DNA from: Jeotgalicoccus coquinae
GTDB lineage: Bacteria; Bacillota; Bacilli; Staphylococcales; Salinicoccaceae
Assembly (NCBI RefSeq): GCF_014207425.1
Contig: NZ_JACHFF010000001.1
Coordinates: forward strand, 806,001-870,000
Direction of reading: 5' to 3'
DNA: 64,000 nucleotides
Part shown: piece by piece, positions 8,170 through 17,890 of the stretch
Numbering within the stretch: position 1 is the first letter of the stretch
Layout of the letters: each line of letters begins with the position of its first letter
Made by a program: the position numbers and the translations under genes
Notes under the pieces: generated by a model
What the model was told of the DNA's origin: nothing
The model's database searches: none
The model's input: the letters and a program-made list of their open reading frames with translations, nothing else

Positions 8170-9048
8170 ATGACGTTGATAGATAAAGACATCATTGCCA
8201 AGAAACGTACCGGCAGACAATCTAGAAACCAAATATTTAAATGGTTATTCTTCCTGTGCACGATGTTCGGACTCGCAGTGCTGATTATGCTCATTACAGA
8301 TACACTGATGGACGGCTGGAGCCGCCTGAACATGGATTTTCTGACGAACTTCAACTCAAGCAGGGCTGAAAACGCAGGATTCTTCGGAGCAATCATCGGT
8401 TCATTATGGCTCATGCTGGTCACAACACCAGTTGCCATTATCCTGTCAGTTGGAACAGCTTTGTATTTAGAAGAATATGCACCAAAAAATAAATTTACAG
8501 ATTTCATTAAAATAAATATTTCAAACCTTGCAGGAGTGCCTTCAGTTGTATTCGGTCTGCTGGGCCTTGCAATGTTCGTAAGAGCACTTGCACTTGGCAA
8601 CTCGGTACTTGCTGCAGGACTGACACTTGCACTTATGATTCTTCCGGTTATCGTCGTTGCATCACAGGAAGCTATCCGCGCAGTACCCGCATCAGTTCGT
8701 GAAGCATCGATCGGTATGGGTGCCACGAAGTGGCAGACAGTATCAAGAATCATTTTACCGGCAGCAATTCCCGGAATCATTACAGGGATTATCCTTGCTA
8801 TCTCACGTGCGATCGGTGAGACCGCACCGCTTGTAGTTATCGGTGTACCGACAACACTGCTGGTTACACCGACAAGCGTATTCGATTCATTCCAGGCAAT
8901 GCCTATGCAGATTTACAGCTGGGTTAAGATGCCGAACGAAGAATTCCAGTATATCGCAGCAGCAGGAATTATCGTCCTGCTTGTCATCCTGCTTCTGATG
9001 AACTCAGTTGCAATCTTTATCCGCAATAAGTTTTCGAAAAGATATTAA
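8170..9048 (+). CDS. pstA: Phosphate ABC transporter permease PstA
   Basis: A 292-residue second permease of the Pst system. Membrane segments start at about residue 25, and the EAA-type coupling loop reads SVREASIGMGATKWQTVSRI. It also carries the conserved ISRAIGETAPL segment of PstA. The ATG follows AAGGAGG at the end of pstC, so the two are probably translationally coupled. An extracytoplasmic loop lies between the first two helices. No unusual residues were seen. Confidence 0.95.
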   Translation: MTLIDKDIIAKKRTGRQSRNQIFKWLFFLCTMFGLAVLIMLITDTLMDGWSRLNMDFLTNFNSSRAENAGFFGAIIGSLWLMLVTTPVAIILSVGTALYLEEYAPKNKFTDFIKINISNLAGVPSVVFGLLGLAMFVRALALGNSVLAAGLTLALMILPVIVVASQEAIRAVPASVREASIGMGATKWQTVSRIILPAAIPGIITGIILAISRAIGETAPLVVIGVPTTLLVTPTSVFDSFQAMPMQIYSWVKMPNEEFQYIAAAGIIVLLVILLLMNSVAIFIRNKFSKRY

Positions 9049-9069
9049 TTAATAAGAGGAGTTTTAAAA

Positions 9070-9903
9070 ATGGTAGAACTAAAAACTACAGTTAAACAAA
9101 ATACACAGGCACAAAACAAACAGCAGTCGCCGATTATCCAGCAGGAAAAGGAGATTGTTTTCCAGTCTAAAAACTTTAACCTCTGGTACGGAGATAACCA
9201 CGCACTCCAGGACATTAACTTAACTTTTCACGAAAACGACATCAATGCGATCATCGGACCGTCAGGGTGCGGGAAGTCAACTTTCGTTAAATCATTAAAC
9301 CGCATGACCGAATTAGTACCGATTGTCCGTACAGAAGGGGAAATCGATTTCCGCGGCAACGATATTTTCAACAGCGGCATGTCAGTTGAAGAATTAAGAA
9401 CACGTGTCGGCATGGTATTCCAGAAACCGAATCCGTTCCCGAAATCAATTTATGACAATGTCGCATACGGTCCCCGTGTACACGGCATTAAAAAGAAATC
9501 AATTCTTGATGAAGTTGTAGAAAAATCACTGCGCAGTGCATCAATCTGGGATGAAGTTAAAGACCGTCTTAACGACAATGCTTACGGACTTTCAGGCGGA
9601 CAGCAGCAGCGAATCTGTATCGCGCGTGCATTGGCAGTTGAGCCGGAAGTTATTCTGATGGATGAGCCGACAAGTGCTCTTGATCCGATTTCAACGACTA
9701 AGATCGAAGATTTAATGCAGGAACTTAAAAAAGATTACAGCATCATCATTGTGACACATAACATGCAGCAGGCTGCACGGGTGTCAGACAGAACATCATT
9801 CTTCTACCAGGGATACGTTGTTGAATCAGACGATACGAATGTTATATTTGAAAATCCTTCCGACAAGCGTACAGAAGATTATGTATCAGGAAGATTCGGT
9901 TAA
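9070..9903 (+). CDS. pstB: Phosphate ABC transporter ATP-binding protein PstB
   Basis: A 277-residue ATPase that drives phosphate import through PstCA. Walker A is GPSGCGKST, the signature is LSGGQQQR, Walker B is [12 protein letters not shown], and the switch His lies in [12 protein letters not shown] Gln/Lys-rich N-terminal extension of about 30 residues precedes the ABC domain, longer than in many homologues. RBS AAGAGGAG is well placed. It is followed after 3 nt by phoU. Confidence 0.96.
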   Translation: MVELKTTVKQNTQAQNKQQSPIIQQEKEIVFQSKNFNLWYGDNHALQDINLTFHENDINAIIGPSGCGKSTFVKSLNRMTELVPIVRTEGEIDFRGNDIFNSGMSVEELRTRVGMVFQKPNPFPKSIYDNVAYGPRVHGIKKKSILDEVVEKSLRSASIWDEVKDRLNDNAYGLSGGQQQRICIARALAVEPEVILMDEPTSALDPISTTKIEDLMQELKKDYSIIIVTHNMQQAARVSDRTSFFYQGYVVESDDTNVIFENPSDKRTEDYVSGRFG

Positions 9904-9906
9904 TAT

Positions 9907-10560
9907 ATGACTTTGTACCGTGAAAAGTTCCATGAGCAACTTCATGCACTGATTAACGAATGTATTATCCTTGGGGAAGAGTGTCACAAAAGACTGGCAA
10001 ATACTGTGGAAATCCTTGTTGCAGAAAACATCGATGAAGCACGCCGGGTCGTTCGTGATGACTCTGAAATAAATAAGATGGAAGCAGATATTAACGCACA
10101 TGCGATTAATTTAATTACGACACAGGCACCTGTTGCGACAGATTTAAGAATGATTATATCCTGCATAAAAATCGCGGATAACCTTGAACGTATCGGCGAT
10201 AATATAAGCAATGTTGCAGAGGTCAGAAAACGTATTAAAATTACTAACGAGCGCACGCTGCTCCGTTTTAAAACGATGGAGCGTCTCGCTTCATTAATGC
10301 TTGAAGATGTTTATACCGCCTTTAAAGAAGATGATATGGATCTGCTGCATGAGATTATTTTGAGAGATCAGGATATCGATGCAGTATTCGTACAGATTAC
10401 GACTTCAGATATATTCGAAGAATCCGATGCATTTTTAACAGGGCAGATTCAGCTGACAGCAAAATACCTTGAACGTATCGGTGATCACATTAAGAGTATA
10501 GCCGAACAGATTTACTATATTCATACAGGTGATCCGTACGAGAAGTCCAAAAGCGAATAA
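9907..10560 (+). CDS. phoU: Phosphate signalling complex protein PhoU
   Basis: A 217-residue cytoplasmic protein made of two PhoU three-helix domains (about residues 10-100 and 115-205). Each carries a metal-binding E/DxxxD-type motif (IADNLERIGDNISNVAE and KYLERIGDHIKSIAEQI). PhoU links the Pst transporter to the PhoR kinase and restrains phosphate uptake. It is the last gene of the pst operon, 3 nt after pstB, and is followed by a strong terminator. Confidence 0.94.
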   Translation: MTLYREKFHEQLHALINECIILGEECHKRLANTVEILVAENIDEARRVVRDDSEINKMEADINAHAINLITTQAPVATDLRMIISCIKIADNLERIGDNISNVAEVRKRIKITNERTLLRFKTMERLASLMLEDVYTAFKEDDMDLLHEIILRDQDIDAVFVQITTSDIFEESDAFLTGQIQLTAKYLERIGDHIKSIAEQIYYIHTGDPYEKSKSE

Positions 10561-10564
10561 CTTG

Positions 10565-10592
10565 AAACCTCCAGTAATTCTGGAGGTTTTTT
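10565..10592 (+). terminator. Terminator of the pst-phoU operon
   Basis: A perfect 10-bp stem (AAACCTCCAG with CTGGAGGTTT) around a 5-nt loop, followed by TTT-C-TTT, 4 nt after the phoU stop. Confidence 0.88.
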
Positions 10593-10648
10593 CTTTATTC
10601 ATATAGAATATATATAAGATAGAATTAAATAGAGAAGGGGTTTTTTAA

Positions 10649-11221
10649 ATGTCGAAAAAAGAATTACGCCAAAATATGATCAGCATTTTAAAGTCGATGG
10701 ACACAGATGCTAAAAATGCTGCAGCAGATAATATTACAGCGCACGCAAAAGATTACATTCAGGCACGCGGTTTTAAAAGTACAGGAATCGTGCTGCCGAT
10801 GAAAATAGAATACGATACGTGGAAACTTATCGATGAGTTGCTGGCTGCGGATATCGAAGTATATGCGCCGCAATGCCACTACGAAGATAAATCAATGACA
10901 TTCCACCGTCTGACTTCAAGAGACGAAGTAACGCTGGATGAAAAAAATATCCCAATTCCAAATCCGGATGCACCGGTAAACAACGACGTTGAATTATTAA
11001 TCGTGCCAGGTCTGATCTTCAGCCCTGAAGGATACCGTATTGGTTACGGCGGCGGCTTCTACGACCGTTTCCTGACGAACTTTAACGGCTCAACAGCATC
11101 ACTGATTTTCAGCGAACAGATCGGCGAGACGATTGTTATGGATCATGACCTGCCGGTAGACGTTTTAATTACCGATAAAGAAATATTCAATGTTAAAGAA
11201 GTGAGAAAGAATGAAGAATAA
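10649..11221 (+). CDS. 5-formyltetrahydrofolate cyclo-ligase
   Basis: A 190-residue enzyme that converts 5-formyl-THF to 5,10-methenyl-THF with ATP. The diagnostic C-terminal motif GYRIGYGGGFYDRFL is present, as is the N-terminal KKELRQNM segment. It corresponds to YqgN of B. subtilis, which is also followed by the rhomboid gene. The ATG follows GAAGGGG at good spacing. The last 11 nt overlap the start of the rhomboid protease gene, so the two are co-transcribed. Confidence 0.92.
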   Translation: MSKKELRQNMISILKSMDTDAKNAAADNITAHAKDYIQARGFKSTGIVLPMKIEYDTWKLIDELLAADIEVYAPQCHYEDKSMTFHRLTSRDEVTLDEKNIPIPNPDAPVNNDVELLIVPGLIFSPEGYRIGYGGGFYDRFLTNFNGSTASLIFSEQIGETIVMDHDLPVDVLITDKEIFNVKEVRKNEE

Positions 11222-12620
11222 ATGGCAGGCAGCATTTGAAGTTGCGAAATATACAAATTACGATTTTCTTCATTATGACAATGATACAAAAATAATATGG
11301 CTGAAAGACCGTAAAAAGAAAACACTCATGTGTCTGATTGATATGGATCTTTCAGACAGTGAACTTGAAGAGATTACAGATAACATATTCAGTTCCCAGG
11401 ATAATCTGTCGGGCATCGCGGGCTTCCCGGTTAAAGTGATAAATCTTTACCATTTAACCAGTAAAAAATTCACGCGCAAGTTTAAATCAAAATCACTGAG
11501 AGTGAACCACCGGACAGTAAACAACCTTGAAAAGATTATTTCCAACCCTTTCTATAAGATAGATATGAAATACAAGAAGCCGAAAGACGATGCTTTTTAC
11601 AAGCGACGTCTGATGTCCCGTCATCCGTTTGAGAAGTATATGATTAAATTTACGCCGATGACGCTGCTGCTTGTTACATTAAATACGATAGTTCTGTTAA
11701 TTAATTTAATTTTTGTTCATCTGTTTAATACGCATGAACTGACAAACCTGCTGGCAGTCAGCCATTACGAAGTATCGTCAGGAGAATACTACAGACTTGT
11801 GACCAGCACGTTTCTGCATGCCGGCATCAGTCATTTCCTGTTTAATATATTTGCACTGTATATTCTCGGGAAGTTCGTCGAAGGAATATACACACCATGG
11901 CATCTGCTGATAACGTATCTTGCAGCAGGCACCATCGCGAGCCTGTTCTCACTTGCGTTCATTACTGAAGGTATTTCACTCGGAGCGAGCGGTGCTGTAT
12001 ACGGACTGCTTGGACTAATGATTATGCATTTATTAATCACGAGACAGATCAAAGTAAAACTGATTATCCAAATAATCGCAGTGTTTGCAGTGGTTTCGGT
12101 CTTATCCATGTTCCTTGCGAATATTAATCATTATGCGCATATCGGCGGACTGGTTGTCGGTGGACTGCTTGCAGTTCTGTTCAACTTCCGCCGTGTGAAG
12201 TTTAAATATTCATTGATTGCAGCTGTTGTATTAATCTTGTTCACGATGTTCAGCCACTACAGCATGAATCAGCAGACTTCTATTCATCCGATGGATGATG
12301 AGGCAATGTACTATTATGAAAATGGCGACTACGATAAAACACTCGAAGTCGTAAACAGTTCAATTAACAAAGAAGTCGCGACAGATATGACTTATTATCT
12401 GCTCGGTAAACTGTATATTGAATCGGGCGATGCTAAAAAAGGACAGGAGTATGTAGATAAAAGCTACGACATGAATCCTGCCAACGAACTTGCCGCAAAA
12501 GAAAAAATATTGGAATTCCGCAAAGCTCAGGATTATGAAAGTATGACTGAAGCTGTAAGCAGACTGGATAAACCGGTCGAGGACAAAGAGCTGCAGATCC
12601 TTGTCGATGAAGTAAATTAA
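11211..12620 (+). CDS. gluP: Rhomboid family intramembrane serine protease with TPR tail (GluP-like)
   Basis: A 469-residue membrane protein. The cytoplasmic N-terminal domain takes about 150 residues. The rhomboid core has the catalytic Ser motif GASGAVYGLLG and the catalytic His in NHYAHIGGL, so it should be an active protease. The C-terminal part (about 360-469) holds TPR-like helices (YYYENGDYDKTLEVV and LGKLYIESGDAKKG). Size and order match GluP/YqgP of B. subtilis, which degrades membrane proteins, including a magnesium transporter. Translation is probably coupled to the upstream cyclo-ligase. Confidence 0.9.
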   Translation: MKNKWQAAFEVAKYTNYDFLHYDNDTKIIWLKDRKKKTLMCLIDMDLSDSELEEITDNIFSSQDNLSGIAGFPVKVINLYHLTSKKFTRKFKSKSLRVNHRTVNNLEKIISNPFYKIDMKYKKPKDDAFYKRRLMSRHPFEKYMIKFTPMTLLLVTLNTIVLLINLIFVHLFNTHELTNLLAVSHYEVSSGEYYRLVTSTFLHAGISHFLFNIFALYILGKFVEGIYTPWHLLITYLAAGTIASLFSLAFITEGISLGASGAVYGLLGLMIMHLLITRQIKVKLIIQIIAVFAVVSVLSMFLANINHYAHIGGLVVGGLLAVLFNFRRVKFKYSLIAAVVLILFTMFSHYSMNQQTSIHPMDDEAMYYYENGDYDKTLEVVNSSINKEVATDMTYYLLGKLYIESGDAKKGQEYVDKSYDMNPANELAAKEKILEFRKAQDYESMTEAVSRLDKPVEDKELQILVDEVN

Positions 12621-12623
12621 TCT

Positions 12624-12641
12624 TTATGTATAATTATGCTT
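12624..12641 (+). promoter_or_regulatory. Candidate ARG box upstream of argG
   Basis: The 18-nt segment TTATGTATAATTATGCTT resembles the ARG box consensus AATGAATAATTATTCATT with several mismatches. It lies about 70 nt before argG, and overlaps a possible -10 (TATAAT, 12629-12634). It is weaker than the box before argR in this window. Confidence 0.45.
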
Positions 12642-12709
12642 GATTATGTAAGTTTATGATGTTAGTATATAAATTATCATCAACAAAAAAACTTATGAGG
12701 TGACAATAT

Positions 12710-13918
12710 ATGGCACAGAAAAAAGTAGTATTAGCATATTCAGGCGGGTTGGACACAAGCGTAACGATTCAATGGTTTATCGATAAGGGATTCGATGTAG
12801 TAGCGGTATGTTTGGATGTCGGTGAAGGTAAAGACCTGGAACTGATTCATGACAAAGCACTTAAAATGGGTGCCAGCGAATGTCACATCATAAACACGCA
12901 AAAAGAATTTGCAGAAGAATTCGTTGCTTATACAATTTACGGAAATTCAATGTATGAAGAAAAATATCCATTAGTATCAGCACTGAGCCGTCCGTTAATT
13001 TCTAAAAAATTAGTTGAGATCGCTCACGAAACAAATGCAGATTACGTCGCACACGGATGTACCGGTAAAGGTAACGACCAGGTTCGTTTCGAAGTGGCAA
13101 TCAAATCACTTGATCCGACAATTAAAGTACTGGCACCGGTTCGTGAGTGGACATGGTCAAGAGAAGAAGAAATCGAATATGCGAAAGAGCATAACATTCC
13201 GATTCCGGTTGATCTTGATTCACCATATTCTGTAGACCAGAACTTATGGGGCAGAAGCAACGAGTGCGGTATCCTTGAAGACCCGTGGGCAGCACCGCCG
13301 GAAGATGCATATGACCTTACTGTAAACATTAAGGATGCACCGGACGAAGCTGAAGAGTTATTAATCACTTACGAAAAAGGATTACCGGTTGCAGTCAACG
13401 GCGAAAAATTTGAACTGCACGAATTGATTTTACATTTAAATAATGTAGCAGGTAAGCACGGAATCGGCAGAATTGACCACGTGGAAAACAGACTTGTCGG
13501 AATTAAATCAAGAGAGATTTACGAAACTCCGGCAGCTAAAGTGATCTTAACTGCAAAACACGATTTAGAAACTATCACATTAACTAAAGACATTGCTCAC
13601 TTCAAACCGGTCGTTGAGCAGAAATATACAGAACAGGTGTATAACGGTTTATGGTTCACTCCATTATCGGAAACACTGAGAGCGACACTGAAAGACATGC
13701 AGCAGCCTGTAAATGGCGATGTGCGTGTTGAATTATACAAAGGTAACGTAACTGTTACAGGACGTAAGTCGGAAAACAGCCTGTACAACGAAAAACTCGC
13801 AACATACACGAAAGAAGATGCATTCAACCAGGAAGCATCAGTAGGCTTCATCGAAATCTTCGGTCTACCGACTAAAGTTAAAGCGATGCTTGAACAGGGA
13901 GTTGCTGTGGATGAGTAA
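12710..13918 (+). CDS. argG: Argininosuccinate synthase
   Basis: A 402-residue enzyme that joins citrulline and aspartate with ATP to give argininosuccinate. The N-terminal PP-loop motif AYSGGLDTS is intact, and so are the family segments [14 protein letters not shown] and [27 protein letters not shown] precedes the ATG. It overlaps argH by 8 nt in another frame, so argGH are one transcript carrying the last two steps of arginine synthesis. The earlier arg genes are not in the window. ArgR encoded at 34.7 kb is the likely regulator. Confidence 0.97.
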   Translation: MAQKKVVLAYSGGLDTSVTIQWFIDKGFDVVAVCLDVGEGKDLELIHDKALKMGASECHIINTQKEFAEEFVAYTIYGNSMYEEKYPLVSALSRPLISKKLVEIAHETNADYVAHGCTGKGNDQVRFEVAIKSLDPTIKVLAPVREWTWSREEEIEYAKEHNIPIPVDLDSPYSVDQNLWGRSNECGILEDPWAAPPEDAYDLTVNIKDAPDEAEELLITYEKGLPVAVNGEKFELHELILHLNNVAGKHGIGRIDHVENRLVGIKSREIYETPAAKVILTAKHDLETITLTKDIAHFKPVVEQKYTEQVYNGLWFTPLSETLRATLKDMQQPVNGDVRVELYKGNVTVTGRKSENSLYNEKLATYTKEDAFNQEASVGFIEIFGLPTKVKAMLEQGVAVDE

Positions 13919-15284
13919 AAAAGCTTGGGGCGGAAGGTTCCAGGAAGAATCAATATCATGGGTGGAAGAATTTAATGCTTCCATCCATTTTGATAAAGTT
14001 CTGATTGAGGAAGATATCAACGGGAGTATTGCACATGCAAATATGCTTGCAGCACAGGATATCATTACAGAAGAAGAGAACAGCCGGATTAAAGAAGGAC
14101 TGCTCAGCATTCTTAATGATTACAACAACGGTAAATTAACATTCAGCGTATCGCAGGAAGACATTCATATGAATGTCGAGGCGAAGCTGATTGAAAAAAT
14201 CGGTTCAGCAGGCGGCAAACTTCATACGGCAAGAAGCAGAAATGATCAGGTCGCAACGGACATGCATTTATACGTTAAAAAAGAAGTAAATGCAGTAATC
14301 GAAAGTGTGGAACTGCTGCAGGAGACGATTATCAAACTTGCTGACAGGCACATTGATATCATCATGCCCGGATACACGCATTTACAGCGTGCACAGCCGA
14401 TTCTGTTCTCTCATCATATACTGACTTACTTCTGGATGCTGGAACGCGACAAATCACGTTTTAACGATTCTTTAAAACGTATTGATGTTTCTCCGCTTGG
14501 AGCAGGGGCAATCAGCGGTACGACGTTTAATATCGACCGTTTCCAGACAAAAGATGAGCTGGGCTTCGAAGGGATTTATCATAACAGTATGGACGCAGTG
14601 AGCGACAGGGACTACATCGTGGAAACATTATCCAATATTTCACTGACGATGGTGCACTTATCAAGACTGTCTGAAGAACTGATTTTCTGGACAACTGACG
14701 AGGCGAATTTTGTGACGCTGAGCGATGCGTTTACGACGGGGTCATCGATGATGCCTCAGAAGAAAAATCCGGACATGGCAGAATTAATCCGCGGCAAGAG
14801 CGGGCGTACAGCAGGACATCTGATGTCAATGCTGATGCTTTTAAAAGGTCTGCCTCTGACTTACAACAAAGATATGCAGGAAGACAAAGAAGGACTGTTT
14901 GATTCGTTAACAACAATCAAAGGCTCGCTTAAAATTATGAACGGCATGCTCGATACGCTGACGATTAACGAGGAAGTGCTTGAAGAAGCAGTGACTGAAG
15001 ATTTTTCGAATGCGACAGAGCTTGCGGATTATTTAGTCGCTAAAGGAATTCCGTTCAGGGATTCTCATGAAGTGGTCGGCAAACTGGTACTGACATGCAT
15101 CAATAATGGTATCTATTTGAAAGATATGGCTCTTGCTGAGTTTAAAGCTGCAAGTGACGTAATCGAAGAGGATATATACGAAATTTTGTCACCTGAAGTT
15201 ACAGTGAACAGAAGAATCAGCTACGGTTCAACAGGAACTGAAGCTGTAAAACAGCAGCTTGAAGTGGCTAAAAATCATTTATAA
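13911..15284 (+). CDS. argH: Argininosuccinate lyase
   Basis: A 457-residue enzyme that splits argininosuccinate into arginine and fumarate. It begins WGGRF as usual for the family. It contains the fumarase-superfamily signature [12 protein letters not shown] and the HLQRAQP segment. The ATG at 13911 has AGGGAG 9 nt upstream inside the end of argG. It is the second gene of argGH and is followed by a strong terminator that serves both strands. Confidence 0.96.
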   Translation: MSKKAWGGRFQEESISWVEEFNASIHFDKVLIEEDINGSIAHANMLAAQDIITEEENSRIKEGLLSILNDYNNGKLTFSVSQEDIHMNVEAKLIEKIGSAGGKLHTARSRNDQVATDMHLYVKKEVNAVIESVELLQETIIKLADRHIDIIMPGYTHLQRAQPILFSHHILTYFWMLERDKSRFNDSLKRIDVSPLGAGAISGTTFNIDRFQTKDELGFEGIYHNSMDAVSDRDYIVETLSNISLTMVHLSRLSEELIFWTTDEANFVTLSDAFTTGSSMMPQKKNPDMAELIRGKSGRTAGHLMSMLMLLKGLPLTYNKDMQEDKEGLFDSLTTIKGSLKIMNGMLDTLTINEEVLEEAVTEDFSNATELADYLVAKGIPFRDSHEVVGKLVLTCINNGIYLKDMALAEFKAASDVIEEDIYEILSPEVTVNRRISYGSTGTEAVKQQLEVAKNHL

Positions 15285-15290
15285 CATTTA

Positions 15291-15327
15291 AAAAACTCTC
15301 TTCCGGATATCCGGAAGAGAGTTTTTC
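15291..15327. terminator. Bidirectional terminator between argH and the DUF2759 gene
   Basis: A perfect stem of about 16 bp (AAAAACTCTCTTCCGG with CCGGAAGAGAGTTTTT) has T runs on both strands. It sits between convergent genes only 59 bp apart. Confidence 0.9.
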
Positions 15328-15343
15328 TTATTCATTAATTTAA

Positions 15344-15580
15344 TTAACCAAGATCCGGATAGCCGAATGTGAATATTGTTGCAAGTGTCCAGAGTCCGAA
15401 AACCAGAACTGTTACTGCACTGAAGCCGGCACCAAGAAGGTTTTTAGCTTTCATAGAGTTAACAAGTCCAAACACTCCAAATACTGCTACCAAGCCCATT
15501 AGAATCGCAAGTGCATTAATACCGATTCTGATGGATAAACCACCGATAGTAAATAATTCTCCTGTATCGAAGAAAGGCAT
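15344..15580 (-). CDS. DUF2759 family small membrane protein
   Basis: A 78-residue protein with two to three hydrophobic segments, a central Lys-containing loop (NSMKAKNLLGAGFSA) and a Gly-rich end. It matches the DUF2759 family (YqgW of B. subtilis) in length, pattern and position next to the YqgX metallo-hydrolase gene, with which it is divergent here. The function is not known. The start is ATG with a good GGGGG ribosome site. Confidence 0.7.
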   Translation of the reverse strand: MPFFDTGELFTIGGLSIRIGINALAILMGLVAVFGVFGLVNSMKAKNLLGAGFSAVTVLVFGLWTLATIFTFGYPDLG

Positions 15581-15678
15581 TATACTGACCCCCTAATCTT
15601 TCTCTTTAAACAATCACTTAATAATATTGTATAATTAATATATAGTTTTGTCGAGAACATTTTGGAGAGTGATTACTA

Positions 15679-16290
15679 ATGAAAATAACAAGAATGCCTT
15701 TAGGGGCACTGCAGACAAACTGCTATATCGTCAGTAACGGTGAACGGGTGCTGGTATTCGATCCGTCAGCAGAACCTGCTGCAATTATCGGCAAGCTGAA
15801 AGACATTGGACTGCCGGTTGACGGAATACTGTTAACGCACACGCATTACGACCATTTCGGGGCACTGGATGAAGTCCAGGCATTTACAGATGCCGAAGTA
15901 TATATGTCGGATATTGAAATTGACTGGCTGACAGACATTGCTAAAAACGGCTCAATACGCTTCACTGAGGAGATTACTTCATCAGTGACACCAAGTATCA
16001 TAAAAGAAGGACAAGCGTCCGTAGGAGCCTTTAAATTCGACGTTATTCATACACCCGGACATTCACCAGGTTCATTGAGCTACAAATTTGAAGATTTCGT
16101 TATTTCAGGCGACGTATTATTCAATAAAGGCGTCGGCCGTACCGATCTGTACGGCGGGAGTACTCCTGAACTGATGTATTCGATCAGGGAGAAGCTGTAT
16201 AAGCTCGCACCGGAGACGACTGTTTATGCAGGACATAACGTACCGACGACAATCGGCGATGAAAAAGAAAACAATCCGTATGTAAGATAA
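15679..16290 (+). CDS. Metallo-beta-lactamase fold hydrolase (YqgX-like, glyoxalase II type)
   Basis: A 203-residue MBL-fold hydrolase. The first metal motif THTHYDHFG is present, followed by the later ligands in HTPGHSPGS (His), SGDVLF (Asp) and YAGHNVPT (His). This short form, lacking the C-terminal substrate domain of true glyoxalase II, is common in Firmicutes beside comG. The substrate is unknown; glutathione is unlikely in this group. It is preceded by GGAGAG and stands alone with a terminator after it. Confidence 0.85.
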   Translation: MKITRMPLGALQTNCYIVSNGERVLVFDPSAEPAAIIGKLKDIGLPVDGILLTHTHYDHFGALDEVQAFTDAEVYMSDIEIDWLTDIAKNGSIRFTEEITSSVTPSIIKEGQASVGAFKFDVIHTPGHSPGSLSYKFEDFVISGDVLFNKGVGRTDLYGGSTPELMYSIREKLYKLAPETTVYAGHNVPTTIGDEKENNPYVR

Positions 16291-16303
16291 GTTAAAATAT
16301 ATC

Positions 16304-16345
16304 AGCCCGCGCATCTGAATATAATCAGGAGCGCGGGTTATTTTT
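16304..16345 (+). terminator. Terminator of the YqgX-like gene
   Basis: An 8- to 9-bp GC-rich stem (AGCCCGCGC with GCGCGGGT) around an 18-nt AT-rich loop, followed by TTATTTTT. Confidence 0.75.
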
Positions 16346-16382
16346 GTGAAGTTTTTCAGTCGTATATTTAAAGCAGGCAAAG

Positions 16383-16417
16383 AAAAAAGCAGGGCACCGG
16401 AGTGCATCTGCTTTTTT
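16383..16417 (-). terminator. Terminator of the DUF2626 gene
   Basis: A 10-bp outer stem (AAAAAAGCAG with CTGCTTTTTT) and an inner GCAC/GTGC stem, with T runs on both strands. It lies 8 nt past the stop codon of the minus-strand gene. Confidence 0.75.
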
Positions 16418-16424
16418 ACTTTAA

Positions 16425-16673
16425 TTAGATTTCATTACCAAATGATGGTTCAAGTAAGAATGTTGTGTAATATGTAAATCCGACAAAGAACAAGATTAAA
16501 TATGCAGCAAATACATACATGTACATTCTTTCAGTTAATTTCATATAGCCAAGTAAAACAAAGAAACCAGTCTGTGCTACGAAGAATAGTGACATAGTTA
16601 CCATATCTCCAACATAGAACAGAATTGCAAAAATTGCAGTCCAGAATCCAAGCATTTTAAATACTTTATCCAT
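16425..16673 (-). CDS. DUF2626 family membrane protein
   Basis: An 82-residue, strongly hydrophobic protein with three membrane segments. Family hallmarks are visible: LGFWTAIFAILFYVGDM near the start, LTERMYMYVFAAY in the middle and FVGFTYYTTF near the end. It corresponds to YqgY of B. subtilis, which also lies between YqgX and comG. Function unknown. The ATG at 16673 is 9 nt from GGGAGG; the ATG three codons upstream abuts that site. Confidence 0.8.
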   Translation of the reverse strand: MDKVFKMLGFWTAIFAILFYVGDMVTMSLFFVAQTGFFVLLGYMKLTERMYMYVFAAYLILFFVGFTYYTTFLLEPSFGNEI

Positions 16674-16814
16674 GTGATACATCCTCCCACCTGAATAATT
16701 TCACATATCATTAATTTCAATTATAGATAATAACGACAGCAATGTAAATAGCAATTCAACATATTGTGCTGTAATTAAATTCCAAAATTAAAGAGCTTTG
16801 TGTAAAAAGTATAA

Positions 16815-16868
16815 CAGTTTTACTATTTTTGCGAAAACATGAATTATTTAAATGAAAAACGCACTTTT
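16815..16868 (+). promoter_or_regulatory. Candidate competence promoter region of the comG operon
   Basis: Upstream of comGA are two AT boxes resembling ComK sites. One is perfect (AAAA-CGCAC-TTTT, 16856-16868). The other is imperfect (AAAA-CATGA-ATTA, 16834-16846) and 9 bp away. A 17-bp T-rich motif (16815-16831) is repeated exactly at 28576-28592. A TATATA at 16873 lies very close to the ribosome site, so the true start point is unclear. Competence control is expected for comG but not proven here. Confidence 0.4.
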
Positions 16869-16897
16869 CGCCTATATATAGAGTAGGAGGTGTTTTT

Positions 16898-17890
16898 TTG
16901 AAAGAGCTGGCAGAATCATTAATCAAAGATGCATATGACAGCGGCGCAAGTGATATTCACATTACGTTTGAAAAATCCGGGGGAGCGGTTAAAAAACGGG
17001 TCCGCGGAAAAATGGTGCCCGTGTGCACGCTGGAACCGGATATGCTGAAACGGCTGATCAACTATTTAAAGTTCATTGCTGAACTGGACATTAACGAACA
17101 CAAAGTGCCGCAGAGCGGCAGAACTGACTTTTATATCGATGAGCTGCTGTGCAATATACGCGTCAGCACACTTCCGCTCACGATTATGAAGGAGATTACA
17201 GTCATCAGGCTGCTGAACACCAGTGCAGGAAAATCTTCTGCAGGTCTTTTTTATAAAGACGAAGATTATAATTTCCTGACAATGTATATGAAACTGTCTC
17301 AGGGACTGATTTTATTTACAGGCCCCACAGGGTCCGGGAAGAGTACGGTGATGTACAGACTTGCAGCGGATGCAGTCGCAGAAGGCTCGCATCAGATTAT
17401 CAGTATCGAAGATCCGGTTGAATTTGATATTGACGGTCTTGTGCAGGTTGAAATTAACGATAAGGCAAATCTGAGCTACGGCCCGCTGATCAGAGGTGTA
17501 CTCCGCTGTGATCCGGATATTATTATGTTCGGTGAAATCAGAGACAGAGTCATTGCCGAAGAACTGCTGAAAACAAGTCTGTCCGGACATCTGGTACTGA
17601 GCACCTTCCACAGTAAAAATGCATTGAGCACGCTGACAAGGCTTAAAGATTACGGTTTATATAAAGAAGAGATGGCCGAGAGCATTTCGCTTATCATTAA
17701 TCAGCGGCTGATTCATACGGGTAAAGGTTCGTTTATCGTGTATGAATATTTGGATCAGCAGATGATTCAGGCGTATTTAAACGGCGGTGAAGTGAATTAC
17801 ACAACGATTCAGGATAAGCTCTTTGAACTTCACGGGGAAGGGGCACTGACGGATGAAGAATTTAAACATTACAATCGGTCCTTCCAATAA
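16898..17890 (+). CDS. comGA: Competence pilus assembly ATPase ComGA
   Basis: A 330-residue GspE/PilB-type ATPase powering assembly of the DNA-uptake pseudopilus at the cytoplasmic membrane. Walker A is GPTGSGKST (about residue 146) and Walker B lies in DPDIIMFGEIRD. The Asp-box/His-box segments (ISIEDPVEFD, LVLSTFHSKNA) follow. Length matches the short ComGA of Gram-positives. The start is TTG at 16898 with AGGAGG 7 nt upstream. It overlaps comGB by 38 nt. Confidence 0.93.
   Translation: MKELAESLIKDAYDSGASDIHITFEKSGGAVKKRVRGKMVPVCTLEPDMLKRLINYLKFIAELDINEHKVPQSGRTDFYIDELLCNIRVSTLPLTIMKEITVIRLLNTSAGKSSAGLFYKDEDYNFLTMYMKLSQGLILFTGPTGSGKSTVMYRLAADAVAEGSHQIISIEDPVEFDIDGLVQVEINDKANLSYGPLIRGVLRCDPDIIMFGEIRDRVIAEELLKTSLSGHLVLSTFHSKNALSTLTRLKDYGLYKEEMAESISLIINQRLIHTGKGSFIVYEYLDQQMIQAYLNGGEVNYTTIQDKLFELHGEGALTDEEFKHYNRSFQ

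Noticed and set aside
8151-8780. Antisense open frame of about 209 codons in pstA
   Set aside because: It mirrors a membrane protein gene in another frame, lacks a ribosome site and shows no family motif.
16347-16470. Small frame starting GTG after the YqgX-like terminator
   Set aside because: It runs through the DUF2626 terminator and into that gene antisense, with no ribosome site.
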